Assembly: GCF_017742835.1 (NCBI RefSeq)
Contig: NZ_CP072392.1
Coordinates: forward strand, 3,222,387-3,286,386
Origin: Aquabacter sp. L1I39
GTDB lineage: Bacteria > Pseudomonadota > Alphaproteobacteria > Rhizobiales > Xanthobacteraceae
Direction: 5' to 3'
DNA: 64,000 bases
Both the position numbers and the translations under genes were made by a program. Below are positions 16,876 to 25,037 of the stretch, one piece after another (position 1 is the first letter of the stretch; each line of letters begins with the position of its first letter). The notes under the pieces are model-generated. The model was not told the DNA's origin and ran no database searches. It saw only the letters and a list, made by a program, of their open reading frames with translations.

Positions 16876-17892
16876 ATGGGCTTCATGAAGCATGTGACCG
16901 CCGCCGCCCTCGGCCTTGCACTGGTGGCCGGCGGAATGGGCGCGGCCCGCGCCGAGGTCAAGGAAGTCCGCATCTCCAAGGGATACGGCATCCTCTATCT
17001 GCCGCTCATCGTCATGGAAGACCAGAAGCTGCTGGAAAAGCACGCCGAAAAGGCGGGCCTTGGGGCGGTGAAGGTCAATTGGCTGATGCTGGATGGCGGC
17101 AATGTCATCAATGACGCCATGATGGCCGGCTCGCTGGATCTGGCCGGCACCGGCGCGCCGGGCTTCATCACGCTCTGGGCCAAGGCCAAGGGCATTCCCA
17201 ATGTGGAAGTGGTGGGGGTCAGCGGCCTCAGCTCCACCGCCTTGTGGATGAACTCCAACAACCCCGCCATCCAGTCGCTGAAGGACTTCAAGTCCACCGA
17301 CAAGATCGCCCTGCCGGGCATCAAGACCTCGCTGTCCGCCGTCATTCTCCAGATGATGGCGGCCCATGAGTTCGGCCCCGCCAATTATGCCAAGCTCGAC
17401 CCGCTGACCGTGGGCCTGCCCCACCCCGAGGCGCTCGCCGCGCTGGTGGGGGGCAAGACCGAGATCACCGCCCACTTCACCTCCCCGCCCTTCGCCTATC
17501 TGGAGCTGAAGGACCCAAAGGTGCATCGGGTGGCCAGCTCCGTGGACGTGATCGGCCGCCTGACCATGGACGTGACCTTCGCGCCCAAGCGCTTCGTCGA
17601 TGCCAATCCGAAGATGGTGCAGGCCTTCATCGACGCCCTCGACGAGGCCAATGCCCTGATCGCGCGCGACAAGCCGCTGGCGGCGGAAATCTATGTGCGC
17701 AATTCCAAGGTGAAGACCACCAAGGAAGAATTCCTGGAGATGCTCCAGGACAAGGACACCTGGTTCTCCACCACCCCCGAAGGCATCATGAAGATCGCCG
17801 ACTTCATGTACCAGGCGGGCTCCATCAAGGTGAAGCCGGCCGGCTGGAGCGACCTGTTCGTGCCCCAGCTGAAGGATCGCAAGGGCAGCTGA
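16876..17892 (+). CDS. NitT/TauT-type ABC transporter, periplasmic substrate-binding protein (second system)
   Basis: The 338-residue protein has a Sec signal peptide (cleavage probably after ARA, residue 26) and a two-lobed binding fold (ISKGYGILYLPLIVMED near the start, LPGIKTSLSAVI in lobe two). The ligand is not deducible. It lies 85 bases downstream of the permease with a GGGAGG site before ATG. A strong terminator follows its stop, ending the operon. Confidence 0.9.
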   Translation: MGFMKHVTAAALGLALVAGGMGAARAEVKEVRISKGYGILYLPLIVMEDQKLLEKHAEKAGLGAVKVNWLMLDGGNVINDAMMAGSLDLAGTGAPGFITLWAKAKGIPNVEVVGVSGLSSTALWMNSNNPAIQSLKDFKSTDKIALPGIKTSLSAVILQMMAAHEFGPANYAKLDPLTVGLPHPEALAALVGGKTEITAHFTSPPFAYLELKDPKVHRVASSVDVIGRLTMDVTFAPKRFVDANPKMVQAFIDALDEANALIARDKPLAAEIYVRNSKVKTTKEEFLEMLQDKDTWFSTTPEGIMKIADFMYQAGSIKVKPAGWSDLFVPQLKDRKGS

Positions 17893-17912
17893 GGTCTCTT
17901 CCCCCAAAAATG

Positions 17913-17946
17913 AAGGCCGCCACCGGGCAACCGGGGCGGCCTTTTT
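17913..17946 (+). terminator. Rho-independent terminator after the second NitT/TauT operon
   Basis: Arms AAGGCCGCC (17913-17921) and GGCGGCCTT (17935-17943) form a perfect 9-bp stem followed by a T-run. It lies about 20 bases after the binding-protein stop codon. Confidence 0.85.
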
Positions 17947-17986
17947 GCTGTCTTGTGCGCCGGCCGAATGCCGGGACGCCTTCGGT

Positions 17987-18385
17987 TCAGGTGCCCAGAT
18001 ACTGCGCCTCGCTCACCTGCTCCAGCCAGTCCACCGCCCGTCCGTCCAGGCGCTCCTGGATGGCGATGTGGCTCATGGCGGTGTCGGGCGCGGCGCCGTG
18101 CCAGTGCTTCTCGCCGGGCGGGAACCACACCACGTCGCCGGGGCGCAACTCCACGATCGGCCCACCCTCCCGCTGCGCCCGCCCGAAGCCGGTGGTGACG
18201 ATGAGCGTCTGGCCCAGCGGATGGGTGTGCCAGGCGGTGCGGGCGCCGGGCTCGAAGGTCACCAGCGTCCCCGCCACGCGGGCCGGCGCGTCCGGCTGGA
18301 ACAGGGGATCCTGGCGCACCGTGCCGGTGAAATAGTCCGCGGACGGCGTGAGCGAGGGCCGCTCGCCCGCATGTGTGATGTCCAT
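17987..18385 (-). CDS. Small cupin-domain protein
   Basis: A single-cupin protein of 132 residues. Metal-binding motif 1 is in [13 protein letters not shown] (two His) with a downstream acidic or Gln residue, and motif 2 in [10 protein letters not shown] (His). Similar small cupins are often called carboxymuconolactone-decarboxylase-associated or quercetinase-like proteins, but no reaction can be assigned. ATG 18385 is preceded by GGAGGAG at good spacing; an upstream in-frame extension is not favoured. Divergent from the nitronate monooxygenase gene. Confidence 0.85.
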   Translation of the reverse strand: MDITHAGERPSLTPSADYFTGTVRQDPLFQPDAPARVAGTLVTFEPGARTAWHTHPLGQTLIVTTGFGRAQREGGPIVELRPGDVVWFPPGEKHWHGAAPDTAMSHIAIQERLDGRAVDWLEQVSEAQYLGT

Positions 18386-18498
18386 CCCGCAAACTCCTCC
18401 ATTTTGCCTCCCCCCACACATAGGCGCGAACCGTCCTCCCGGGCAGGGGGCAGAGCGGATGGCTTGGTGTAAGGTGCGGCGAAAAATTGGAGGACCCC

Positions 18499-19554
18499 AT
18501 GCCCGCCGATCGCCGCATTACCGATCTCCTCGGCATCGACCTGCCCGTCATCCAGGCCCCCATGGCCGGCTCTTCCACCCCCGACATGGCGGTGGCGGTG
18601 GCGGAGGCCGGCGGGCTCGGCTCGCTGCCCTCGGCCCAATACAGCGTGCCCCAATTGCGCGAGGCGATCCTGGGCATCAAGGCCCGCACAAGTCGCCCGC
18701 TGAACGTCAACTTCTTCTGCCACGCCAACCCGGCCGATGACCCGGCCGCCCAGGCCGCCTGGCGGGCGCGGCTCCAGCCTTTTTATGAGGAAGCGGGCCT
18801 TGGCGACTTGGTGCCCCCCGCCGGTCCCGGCCGCGCGCCGTTCGACGATGCCTTCTGCGCCGTGGTGGAGGAGTTGCGGCCGGAGGTGGTGAGCTTCCAT
18901 TTCGGCCTGCCGGCGCCGGATCTCCTGGAGCGGGTGCGGCGGACCGGGGCGCGGATCCTGTCCTCCGCCACCACGGTGCGCGAGGCCCTTTGGCTGGAGA
19001 GCCAAGGGGTCGATGCCGTCATCGCCATGGGCGCCGAGGCGGGCGGGCACCGGGGCAATTTCCTCACCCACGACATGGCCGGCCAGGTGGGGACGATGGC
19101 GCTGGTGCCGCAAGTGGTGGATGCGGTCTGCGTGCCCGTTATCGCCGCCGGCGGCATCGCTGATCGGCGCGGCGTTGCGGCGGCTTTTGCGCTGGGGGCC
19201 AGCGCCGTGCAGGTGGGCACCGCCTATCTCTTCACCCGCGAGGCCAATGTGAACGCGCTCTATCGCGCGGCGCTGGAGGGCGCAGCGGGGGATGATACGG
19301 CGCTCACCAATCTCTTCACCGGCCGCCCGGCGCGGGGCATCCTCAACCGCCTCATGCGCGAGGTGGGGCCGCTGAGTGCCCTCGCGCCCGCTTTCCCGAC
19401 CGCCGGAGGCATGCTGGCGCCCTTGCGCCAGGCGGCCGAAGCCAAGGGCACGGCGGATTTCACCAATCTGTGGGCGGGGCAAGCGGTGGCGGTAAGCCGC
19501 ATCGCCAGTGCGGCGGACCTGACGCGCGAACTGGCCGCCGGCGTGCCCGGCTGA
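18499..19554 (+). CDS. Nitronate monooxygenase (class I, 2-nitropropane dioxygenase-like)
   Basis: An FMN-dependent TIM-barrel enzyme of 351 residues that would oxidise alkyl nitronates such as propionate-3-nitronate. Visible motifs: [15 protein letters not shown] at the N-terminus, [13 protein letters not shown] near residue 175 carrying the catalytic His in the GGHRG context of class I enzymes, [14 protein letters not shown] and [12 protein letters not shown] for phosphate binding. The start ATG 18499 has GGAGGA just upstream. Enoyl-ACP reductase FabK is a related alternative, less likely given the class I motif. Confidence 0.88.
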   Translation: MPADRRITDLLGIDLPVIQAPMAGSSTPDMAVAVAEAGGLGSLPSAQYSVPQLREAILGIKARTSRPLNVNFFCHANPADDPAAQAAWRARLQPFYEEAGLGDLVPPAGPGRAPFDDAFCAVVEELRPEVVSFHFGLPAPDLLERVRRTGARILSSATTVREALWLESQGVDAVIAMGAEAGGHRGNFLTHDMAGQVGTMALVPQVVDAVCVPVIAAGGIADRRGVAAAFALGASAVQVGTAYLFTREANVNALYRAALEGAAGDDTALTNLFTGRPARGILNRLMREVGPLSALAPAFPTAGGMLAPLRQAAEAKGTADFTNLWAGQAVAVSRIASAADLTRELAAGVPG

Positions 19555-19557
19555 TCC

Positions 19558-20553
19558 TCAGGCGGGGACCCCTGCGGCAAAGCCTTCCAGCTGCCGCACC
19601 AGCACATCGGGCACCTCGATGATGCCTGCCGCGCGGCATTCCGCCCGCAGGCGCCGCGAACCGTCGAAGGGCATGCGCACCGGCCCGCCGCCGGCCACGG
19701 GGCGGGTGGCGCGCACCGCGTCTCCATAGGCGGAGGCGTTGCGGCGGAAGGTGTCCGCATCGCCCAACAGGTCCGGCTTCAGCGTGATGATGACCATGCC
19801 GAAATCCGCCAGTTCCGGCGGGATGGTCGGCGAACCCGCCAGCAATCCAAGCAGATGCACCACGATGGCGAGGCCCGATCCCTTCGGCCCGCCCCAGGCG
19901 GCAAAAGCGCCGGCGAGCGCAGCGGCGGGGTCCCGTGTGGGCGCGCCATCGCGGCCATAGGCGACGCCCTCGGGCAATTCGTGGCCAAGGCGCTTCGCCA
20001 GGGTGACTTCCGCATGGATGATGGCGGAGGTGCCGATGTCCCAGATCACCGGTTCGTCCGCCGTGGGAAAGCCGAAGCACATGGGATTGGTGCCGAACCG
20101 CCCTTCCGTGCCGCCATAGGGCGCCACCCAGGGTGAGGCGTTGGAGGCGATCATGCTCACAAGGCCACGGGCGGCGGCCATCTCGGCATAATAAGAGAGC
20201 ATGCCCGTGTACCAGGTGCGGCAGGCGCCCACCACCGCGATGCCGGAGGTGTCCGCCTTCTCGATGGCGATCTCCATGGCCCGGTGCGCCACGAGATAAC
20301 CGATCTGGTCGCCGCCATCGAGGCGGGCGGAGACGGGCGTCTCATGGAGGACGCGGATGGCTTCGCGCGGCGTGGTGGTGCGCTGGAAGCGCTCGGCCAC
20401 CGAGACGGCGCGGGCGAGGCCGCCATAGTTGAGGCCCCGCAATTCGCAATCCATCAGATGGTCGGCAATGAGCGCCGCCTCCGCCGGGCTGTGGCCGAAG
20501 GCCTCCATGACCCGCTCCGCGAGGCGCCGGGCTTCGTCGAGGGTGAGGCGCAT
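19558..20553 (-). CDS. Ldh2/malate-lactate dehydrogenase family oxidoreductase with altered active-site motif
   Basis: A 331-residue member of the malate/L-sulfolactate/ureidoglycolate dehydrogenase family that uses NAD(P). Family segments include SPWVAPYGGTEGRFGTNPMCFGFP (near residues 155-178) and WGGPKGSGLAIVVHLL. The usual RGxxSHG motif, whose His is catalytic, reads ELRGLNYGG here, with Tyr43 in the His position, so activity may differ or be lost. The start is ATG 20553; the frame is open further upstream but only through a block of intergenic palindromes. It converges on the nitronate monooxygenase gene three bases away. Confidence 0.83.
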   Translation of the reverse strand: MRLTLDEARRLAERVMEAFGHSPAEAALIADHLMDCELRGLNYGGLARAVSVAERFQRTTTPREAIRVLHETPVSARLDGGDQIGYLVAHRAMEIAIEKADTSGIAVVGACRTWYTGMLSYYAEMAAARGLVSMIASNASPWVAPYGGTEGRFGTNPMCFGFPTADEPVIWDIGTSAIIHAEVTLAKRLGHELPEGVAYGRDGAPTRDPAAALAGAFAAWGGPKGSGLAIVVHLLGLLAGSPTIPPELADFGMVIITLKPDLLGDADTFRRNASAYGDAVRATRPVAGGGPVRMPFDGSRRLRAECRAAGIIEVPDVLVRQLEGFAAGVPA

Positions 20554-20868
20554 GGCGGGTGCTCCTGGTGTTTGGGGGCGGATGGAAGGCGGCGGCCGGC
20601 GCGGACACCCGGACGCATGGCTGTCGCGCCCCCTCCGCTCGTCATGCCCGGCCTTGTGCCGGGTATCCACGGGGTGGGGCCGGGCGGGCCGCAGTCGGTT
20701 CCGCGAACGGAGGGGCGTGGATGGCCGGAACCCGCATGCTTGCGGGTTCCGACAGGAGAGGCGCAAGTCGTCAACAGACGACTTGCGGGATAAACCCGGC
20801 CATGACGGCGGCCTCTGGTGCAATGGAGGCGCTTAGCATGCAGCCTTGGGCGCCGCGGCGCCGGCCGC
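20554..20868. other. 315-base intergenic region dominated by palindromic repeats
   Basis: Between the Ldh2-family gene and the CMD-family gene. It holds one copy of a dispersed extragenic palindrome (left part 20640-20671, right part 20791-20808) into which two further perfect hairpins are nested: arms CGGAACCCGCA (20726-20751) and CGCAAGTCGTC (20762-20787). No credible gene is seen. Confidence 0.7.
20640..20808. repeat. Extragenic palindromic repeat copy 1, with nested hairpins
   Basis: The left unit GTCATGCCCGGCCTTGTGCC and right unit CCCGGCCATGACGG are the two halves of the dispersed palindrome that also occurs at 21427, 22964 and 63910. The centre is expanded by two unrelated perfect stem-loops (11-bp arms each). 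Confidence 0.75.
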
Positions 20869-21264
20869 TCAGCCGCCCGCCGCTTCCTTTTCCACCTCGT
20901 TGAAGGCTTCCTGCGCGGTGCGGAAGGAATCCACGCCGGCCGGGATGCCGCAATAGATGGCCACCTGGAGCAGCACTTCGCGGATCTCCGCCTTGGACAC
21001 GCCATTCTTCAGCGCGCCCTTCACATGCATCTTCAACTCGTGATTGCGGTTGATGGCGCCGAGAATGGCGAGGTTCAGCATGGAGCGCGTCTTGCGCGGC
21101 AACTGGTCCTCGCGGCCCCACAGCCAGCCCCAGCAATATTCCGTGGTCAATTCCTGCATGGGGCGGTTGAATTCTGTGGCGTTGTTGAGCGAACGCTCCA
21201 CGAATTCCTTGCCGAGCACGTCCTTGCGAATGGAGAGGCCGCGTTCGAAGACGTCGTTGGTCAT
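20869..21264 (-). CDS. Carboxymuconolactone decarboxylase (CMD) family protein
   Basis: The 131-residue all-helical protein fits the PcaC/CMD family in length and motif order (RSMLNLAILGAINRNHELKMHV, then KAEIREVLLQVAIYCGIPAG). PcaC decarboxylates 4-carboxymuconolactone in protocatechuate degradation, but the family also contains AhpD-like and unknown proteins. There is no CxxC redox pair, so it is not AhpD-like. It lies in the Liv-transporter/MmgE neighbourhood rather than with pca genes, so the substrate is uncertain. Confidence 0.87.
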   Translation of the reverse strand: MTNDVFERGLSIRKDVLGKEFVERSLNNATEFNRPMQELTTEYCWGWLWGREDQLPRKTRSMLNLAILGAINRNHELKMHVKGALKNGVSKAEIREVLLQVAIYCGIPAGVDSFRTAQEAFNEVEKEAAGG

Positions 21265-21289
21265 GGTGGTCCTTCCTGGCTTTCAAGGG

Positions 21290-21319
21290 GAAAAGCGGCC
21301 CGGCGCTCGCGCCGGGCCG
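21290..21319 (-). terminator. Rho-independent terminator after the first Liv binding-protein gene
   Basis: A perfect 10-bp stem (21296-21305 with 21310-21319, loop of 4) is followed on the minus strand by CTTTT. It lies downstream of the binding-protein gene ending at 21565 and upstream of the CMD-family gene. Confidence 0.75.
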
Positions 21320-21426
21320 GAGGAGGAGCGGGGCCGGCGCGAGGGCGGATCCGCTCGGGAAAGGCCGGGTTTTCTGGTCCTGGCCTGGTGTGTCGGGGGC
21401 GCGTTGAGGCGCCTCAAAAAGGTGTC

Positions 21427-21527
21427 CGTCATGCCCGGGCTTGTCCCGGGCATCCACGCCCTTGGGAACAGACGGGCCACCGGCTCGAGGCCCCCGTGGA
21501 TGGTCGGGACAAGCCCGGCCATGACGG
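21427..21527. repeat. Extragenic palindromic repeat copy 2 (full element)
   Basis: The two halves, beginning CGTCATGCCCGGGCTTGTCC and ending GGACAAGCCCGGCCATGACG, are near-perfect reverse complements about 35 bases apart. It is the most complete copy in the window and sits in the 300-base gap after the Liv binding-protein gene. Confidence 0.8.
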
Positions 21528-21564
21528 TTCTGAAGGCGGCAAGCTGCTTGGTGAAGTCTTGCCC

Positions 21565-22860
21565 TTACTTCTTGGGCCAGAACGGCTCGGCCACCGCCAG
21601 GTCCTTCGGGAAGACGGTGACGGGGATGCCGTTCTGCCACTGCACAACGGTCATCTGCGCATCCACGCGCCGGCCCTTCTCGTCGAACTTGATGATGCCG
21701 CCGGGATAATATTTGGACGGTCCGCCGTCCATGGTGCGCAGGGCCTCGGCCACCGCCACCTTGTCGGCCTTGCCGGCCTTTTCCAGCGCGTCCTTGATGA
21801 CCCACATGTCGCCATAGGTGGAGATGGCGTTCTGCGTCATCCAGGGCTCCTTGTAGCGGGCGTTCAGTTCCTTCACGAGGGCCTCATGGCCCTTGGTGGT
21901 CCAGGAACCCACGCAGGTCAGAAGCCCCTGCAGCAATTGCGGATTGATGGTCTGCAGGATGTCCGGCTCGGCAATGGCGATGCCGAACGAAATGGTGGGA
22001 ATGCGGCCCTGGCCGAGGCCGAACTCGTTCATCTTCTCCAGCACCAGCTTGGCGTCGGAAATGACGGTGGGCAGGAAGAAGAGCAGGTCCGGCCGAGTGG
22101 AGCGCACCTTCTGGATCAGGGGTGTCGCGTCCGACAAGGGAGGCGTGAAGGTCTCGTCCATGACGAGCTCCAGGCCCAATTCCTTGAGCAGGCCCTCGCG
22201 CATGGGTTTCACGGAGGCGATGGAAGCGCCGGTATTGTCGGTGATGATGGCCACCGTCTTCGGCCGCTTGCCGGAGGCATCCTCGGCCAGCTTCATGATC
22301 AGCGGCAAGGCCTGGCGCGCCTGCGAGGCGGCGGTCGCCGAGGTCTGGAACACATAATGGAAGCCGCGGTCGGTGATGAGGTCGGAATAGGAGAGCGTCA
22401 GCATGGGCAGCTGCGCGCGCTCGGTCACCTCGGTGGCCGCCAGCGTGAAGGAGGACAGGTAGGCGCCGGTGGCGGCGACCAGATCAGGCTCCTGCGCCAC
22501 CATGCGCTGGGCGGCATTCTTGGCCTTCTCGGTGGTGTCGCCGGAATCCAGCACCACCAGCTTCAGCTTGGCGCCGCCCAAGGCCTTGATGCCGCCGGCG
22601 GCATTGATGTGGTCCACCGCCATTTCGGCGCCCATCTTCATGACATTGCCGGGGCGGGCATAAAGGCCCGACAGCGGCACCAGCAGGCCCACCTTCACCT
22701 CCTGCGGCTGGCCGGCCGCCGGGGCGGCGGCGCTGCCTTGCGCGGGGGCTGCGGGGGCGGGGCTCGCGCCCTGCGCCAGCGCGCCGCCCGCCGCCAGCGT
22801 CGAGGCCACCGCCGCGAGCATGGTCCGGCGCGTCAGCGCGCGCGTCCAGGTCTCTTTCAT
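21565..22860 (-). CDS. Branched-chain-amino-acid-type (LivJ/K-like) ABC substrate-binding protein 1
   Basis: A periplasmic binding protein of 431 residues with a Tat-like leader (TRALTRRTMLAAVAST) and a Pro/Ala linker, then a type I two-lobed fold (VKVGLLVPLSGLYARPG, VVALEPDL-type hinge, DGGPSKYYPGG near the end). It is a close paralogue of the binding protein encoded just upstream at 23023-24267; both end with nearly the same IPVTVFP and FWPKK segments. Together they probably feed the single Liv-type membrane complex at 24330-27749. The ligand is unknown; this family takes amino acids, amides, aromatic acids and other carboxylates. Confidence 0.9.
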   Translation of the reverse strand: MKETWTRALTRRTMLAAVASTLAAGGALAQGASPAPAAPAQGSAAAPAAGQPQEVKVGLLVPLSGLYARPGNVMKMGAEMAVDHINAAGGIKALGGAKLKLVVLDSGDTTEKAKNAAQRMVAQEPDLVAATGAYLSSFTLAATEVTERAQLPMLTLSYSDLITDRGFHYVFQTSATAASQARQALPLIMKLAEDASGKRPKTVAIITDNTGASIASVKPMREGLLKELGLELVMDETFTPPLSDATPLIQKVRSTRPDLLFFLPTVISDAKLVLEKMNEFGLGQGRIPTISFGIAIAEPDILQTINPQLLQGLLTCVGSWTTKGHEALVKELNARYKEPWMTQNAISTYGDMWVIKDALEKAGKADKVAVAEALRTMDGGPSKYYPGGIIKFDEKGRRVDAQMTVVQWQNGIPVTVFPKDLAVAEPFWPKK

Positions 22861-22963
22861 GGTTGTTCCTCCCTTATGTTCTTTGAGGTTTATTTAGTTC
22901 TTATTTTCTGTCTTCAGATGTTCAGCGTTGAGTGCGATGTATTCGCAAGGTTGGAAAAGTTGG

Positions 22964-22995
22964 CGTCATGCCCGGGCCAAGCCCGGGTATGACGG
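22964..22995. repeat. Extragenic palindromic repeat copy 3 (short hairpin form)
   Basis: A compact version: CGTCATGCCCGGG and CCCGGGTATGACG arms with a small loop. It lies just after the second Liv binding-protein gene and could act as a transcript-stabilising hairpin or processing site. Confidence 0.75.
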
Positions 22996-23022
22996 CCTAA
23001 AGCGGGGCGCTCCGGCCGGCGG

Positions 23023-24267
23023 TCACTTCTTGGGCCAGAAGGGCGGGGCAACCGCCAGCGCTTCCGGGAAGACGGTGACGGGGATGCCGTTCTGCCACTG
23101 CACCACCACCACGCCCGCGCCGATGCGCCGGCCCTTGTCGTCGAACTTCAGAATGCCGCCGGGATAGTATTTGGAGGGCCCGCCATCCATGGTGCGCAGG
23201 GCGTTCGCCACCGCTTCCTTGTCGGCCTTGCCGGATTGTTCCAGCGCATCCTTGATGAGCCACATGTCGCCATAGGTGGAGACCACGTTCTGCGTCATCC
23301 AGGGCTCGTTATACTTGGCCTTCAACTCGGCCATGAGCTTTTCCTGGCCCTTCACACCCCAATTGGCGACGATGGTCATGATGCCCTGCACCACTTCCGG
23401 GCTCACCGACTGGAGCATGTCCGGCTCGGCGATGGTGATGGAGAAGGAGATGGTGGGCACCTTGCCCTGGCCGAGGCCGAATTCGTTCAGCTTTTCAAGG
23501 CCGAGCTTGGCATCCGAAATGGCGTTGGGCATGAAGAAGAAGAGGTCCGGCCGCGTGGAGCGCACCTTCTGGATGATGGGCGTGGCATCCGCCAGCGGCG
23601 GGGTCCACACCTCGTCCATCACCAGCTCCAGGCCCAGCTGGGGAAACAGCTTTTCCTTCAATGCCTTGGCGGTGGCGATGGAGGTGCCCGTATTGTCCAT
23701 GGCGATGGCCACCGTCTTCGGCTTCTTGCCGGAGGCCTTTTCCGCCAGCTTCATCAGCTCCGGCAGGCCCTGCATGGACTGGGAGGAGGCGGTGGCGGCG
23801 GTCTGGAAGATATATTTGAATCCCCGGTCCGTGAGCAGGTCAGAATAGGACAAAGTCAGTAATGGCAGGCTGGCGCGCTCGGTGACTTCGCTCACGGCCA
23901 AGGTGAACGAGGACAGATACGAGCCGGTGGCGGCAACGAGATCCGTCTCCTGCGCCACCATGCGCTGGGCCGCGTTCTTGGCCTTCTCGACCGTGTCGCC
24001 GCAATCGATGGGAACGAGCTTCAGCTTCGCTCCGCCCAGCGACTTGACGCCCCCCGCCGCATTGATGTCGGCGACCCCAAGCTCGGCCCCCATCTTCATC
24101 ACCGCGCCGGGTCGGGCATAGAGGCCGGACAGCGGCACGATGAGCCCGACCTTGACCTCGGCCGGCGACCCCTGCGCCATGGCGCGGGTGGAGAGCGCGA
24201 GTCCCGTGGCCGCCGCCCCGCCGACGAAGGCGCGGCGGGTCAGCGCGGAAATGAAGTCCTCGTCCAT
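23023..24267 (-). CDS. Branched-chain-amino-acid-type (LivJ/K-like) ABC substrate-binding protein 2
   Basis: 414 residues, Tat-like leader (ISALTRRAFVGGAA, cleavage near residue 31), then the same fold as the neighbouring paralogue (VKVGLIVPLSGLYARPG at the mature N-terminus). The two proteins differ mainly in the central lobe and in the missing Ala/Pro linker. Located 62 bases downstream of livF and upstream of the repeat at 22964, it is the binding protein most directly joined to the transporter operon. The tandem duplication suggests recent expansion of ligand range. Confidence 0.9.
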   Translation of the reverse strand: MDEDFISALTRRAFVGGAAATGLALSTRAMAQGSPAEVKVGLIVPLSGLYARPGAVMKMGAELGVADINAAGGVKSLGGAKLKLVPIDCGDTVEKAKNAAQRMVAQETDLVAATGSYLSSFTLAVSEVTERASLPLLTLSYSDLLTDRGFKYIFQTAATASSQSMQGLPELMKLAEKASGKKPKTVAIAMDNTGTSIATAKALKEKLFPQLGLELVMDEVWTPPLADATPIIQKVRSTRPDLFFFMPNAISDAKLGLEKLNEFGLGQGKVPTISFSITIAEPDMLQSVSPEVVQGIMTIVANWGVKGQEKLMAELKAKYNEPWMTQNVVSTYGDMWLIKDALEQSGKADKEAVANALRTMDGGPSKYYPGGILKFDDKGRRIGAGVVVVQWQNGIPVTVFPEALAVAPPFWPKK

Positions 24268-24329
24268 GTTATTCCTCCCTAGATCCGTAAGTCCTCGGCC
24301 TTGTTCCGGCCGTGTTCGGAGCGTGTTCG

Positions 24330-25037
24330 CTACATGCCGAGATAGGCCTGGCGCACCCGGTCATCGGCCCGGAGCGTGGCGTTGGAGCCGGACAGGACCA
24401 CCCGTCCGGCTTCGAGCACATAGCCCTGGTCTGCCGATTCCAGCGCCTCGGCAACCCGTTGTTCCACCAGGAGAATGGTGAGTTTCGTCTCGCGGCGGAT
24501 CTCGATCAGCTTGTCGAAGATGAAGTCCGCAATGGCCGGCGCGAGGCCCATGGAGGGCTCGTCCAGCATCAGGAGCTTGGGCGCGGAGGCGATGCCCCGG
24601 CCAATGGCCACCATCTGCTGCTCGCCGCCCGAAAGGGTGCCCGCAAACTGCTCTGATCTTTCCTTAAGCACTGGCATCAAAGAGAAAATCAGGTCGAGAT
24701 TGCGCTTGAAACTGCGTCGTCCGGCCTCGGTAAAGGCCCCCATTTCGAGATTCTCCATCACCGAAAGGGAGGGAAAGACCTGCCGCCCCTCCGGCACATG
24801 GGCGATGCCCAGATGCGGCCGCTCGTGCGGGGGAACCTTGGCAAGGTCGCGCCCCTCGAAGCGGATGGCGCCGGCGCTGGGCGCCACCACGCCCGATATG
24901 GTCTTGAAAAGCGTGGTCTTTCCGGCGCCGTTGGGGCCGACAATGGCGACGAACTGGTCCGCCTCCACGCTGATGGAGACATCCTTCAGGACCGGGACCA
25001 CGGAATATCCCGCGCAAACCCCCTCAAGCGTGAGCAT
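24330..25037 (-). CDS. livF: High-affinity branched-chain-type ABC transporter ATP-binding protein LivF
   Basis: An ATPase of 235 residues with the LivF profile: Walker A VGPNGAGKTT, signature LSGGEQQMVAIGRG, Walker B LLMLDEPSMGLAP and terminal VEQRVAEAL. Start ATG 25037 (MLTLEGV) overlaps the LivM-LivG fusion gene by 14 bases. It is the second ATPase of the complex; LivG is supplied by the fusion protein. Confidence 0.92.
   Translation of the reverse strand: MLTLEGVCAGYSVVPVLKDVSISVEADQFVAIVGPNGAGKTTLFKTISGVVAPSAGAIRFEGRDLAKVPPHERPHLGIAHVPEGRQVFPSLSVMENLEMGAFTEAGRRSFKRNLDLIFSLMPVLKERSEQFAGTLSGGEQQMVAIGRGIASAPKLLMLDEPSMGLAPAIADFIFDKLIEIRRETKLTILLVEQRVAEALESADQGYVLEAGRVVLSGSNATLRADDRVRQAYLGM

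Noticed and set aside
20554..20823. N-terminal extension of the Ldh2-family protein
   Set aside because: The upstream open frame only translates intergenic palindromes; MRLTLDEARR is the family start.
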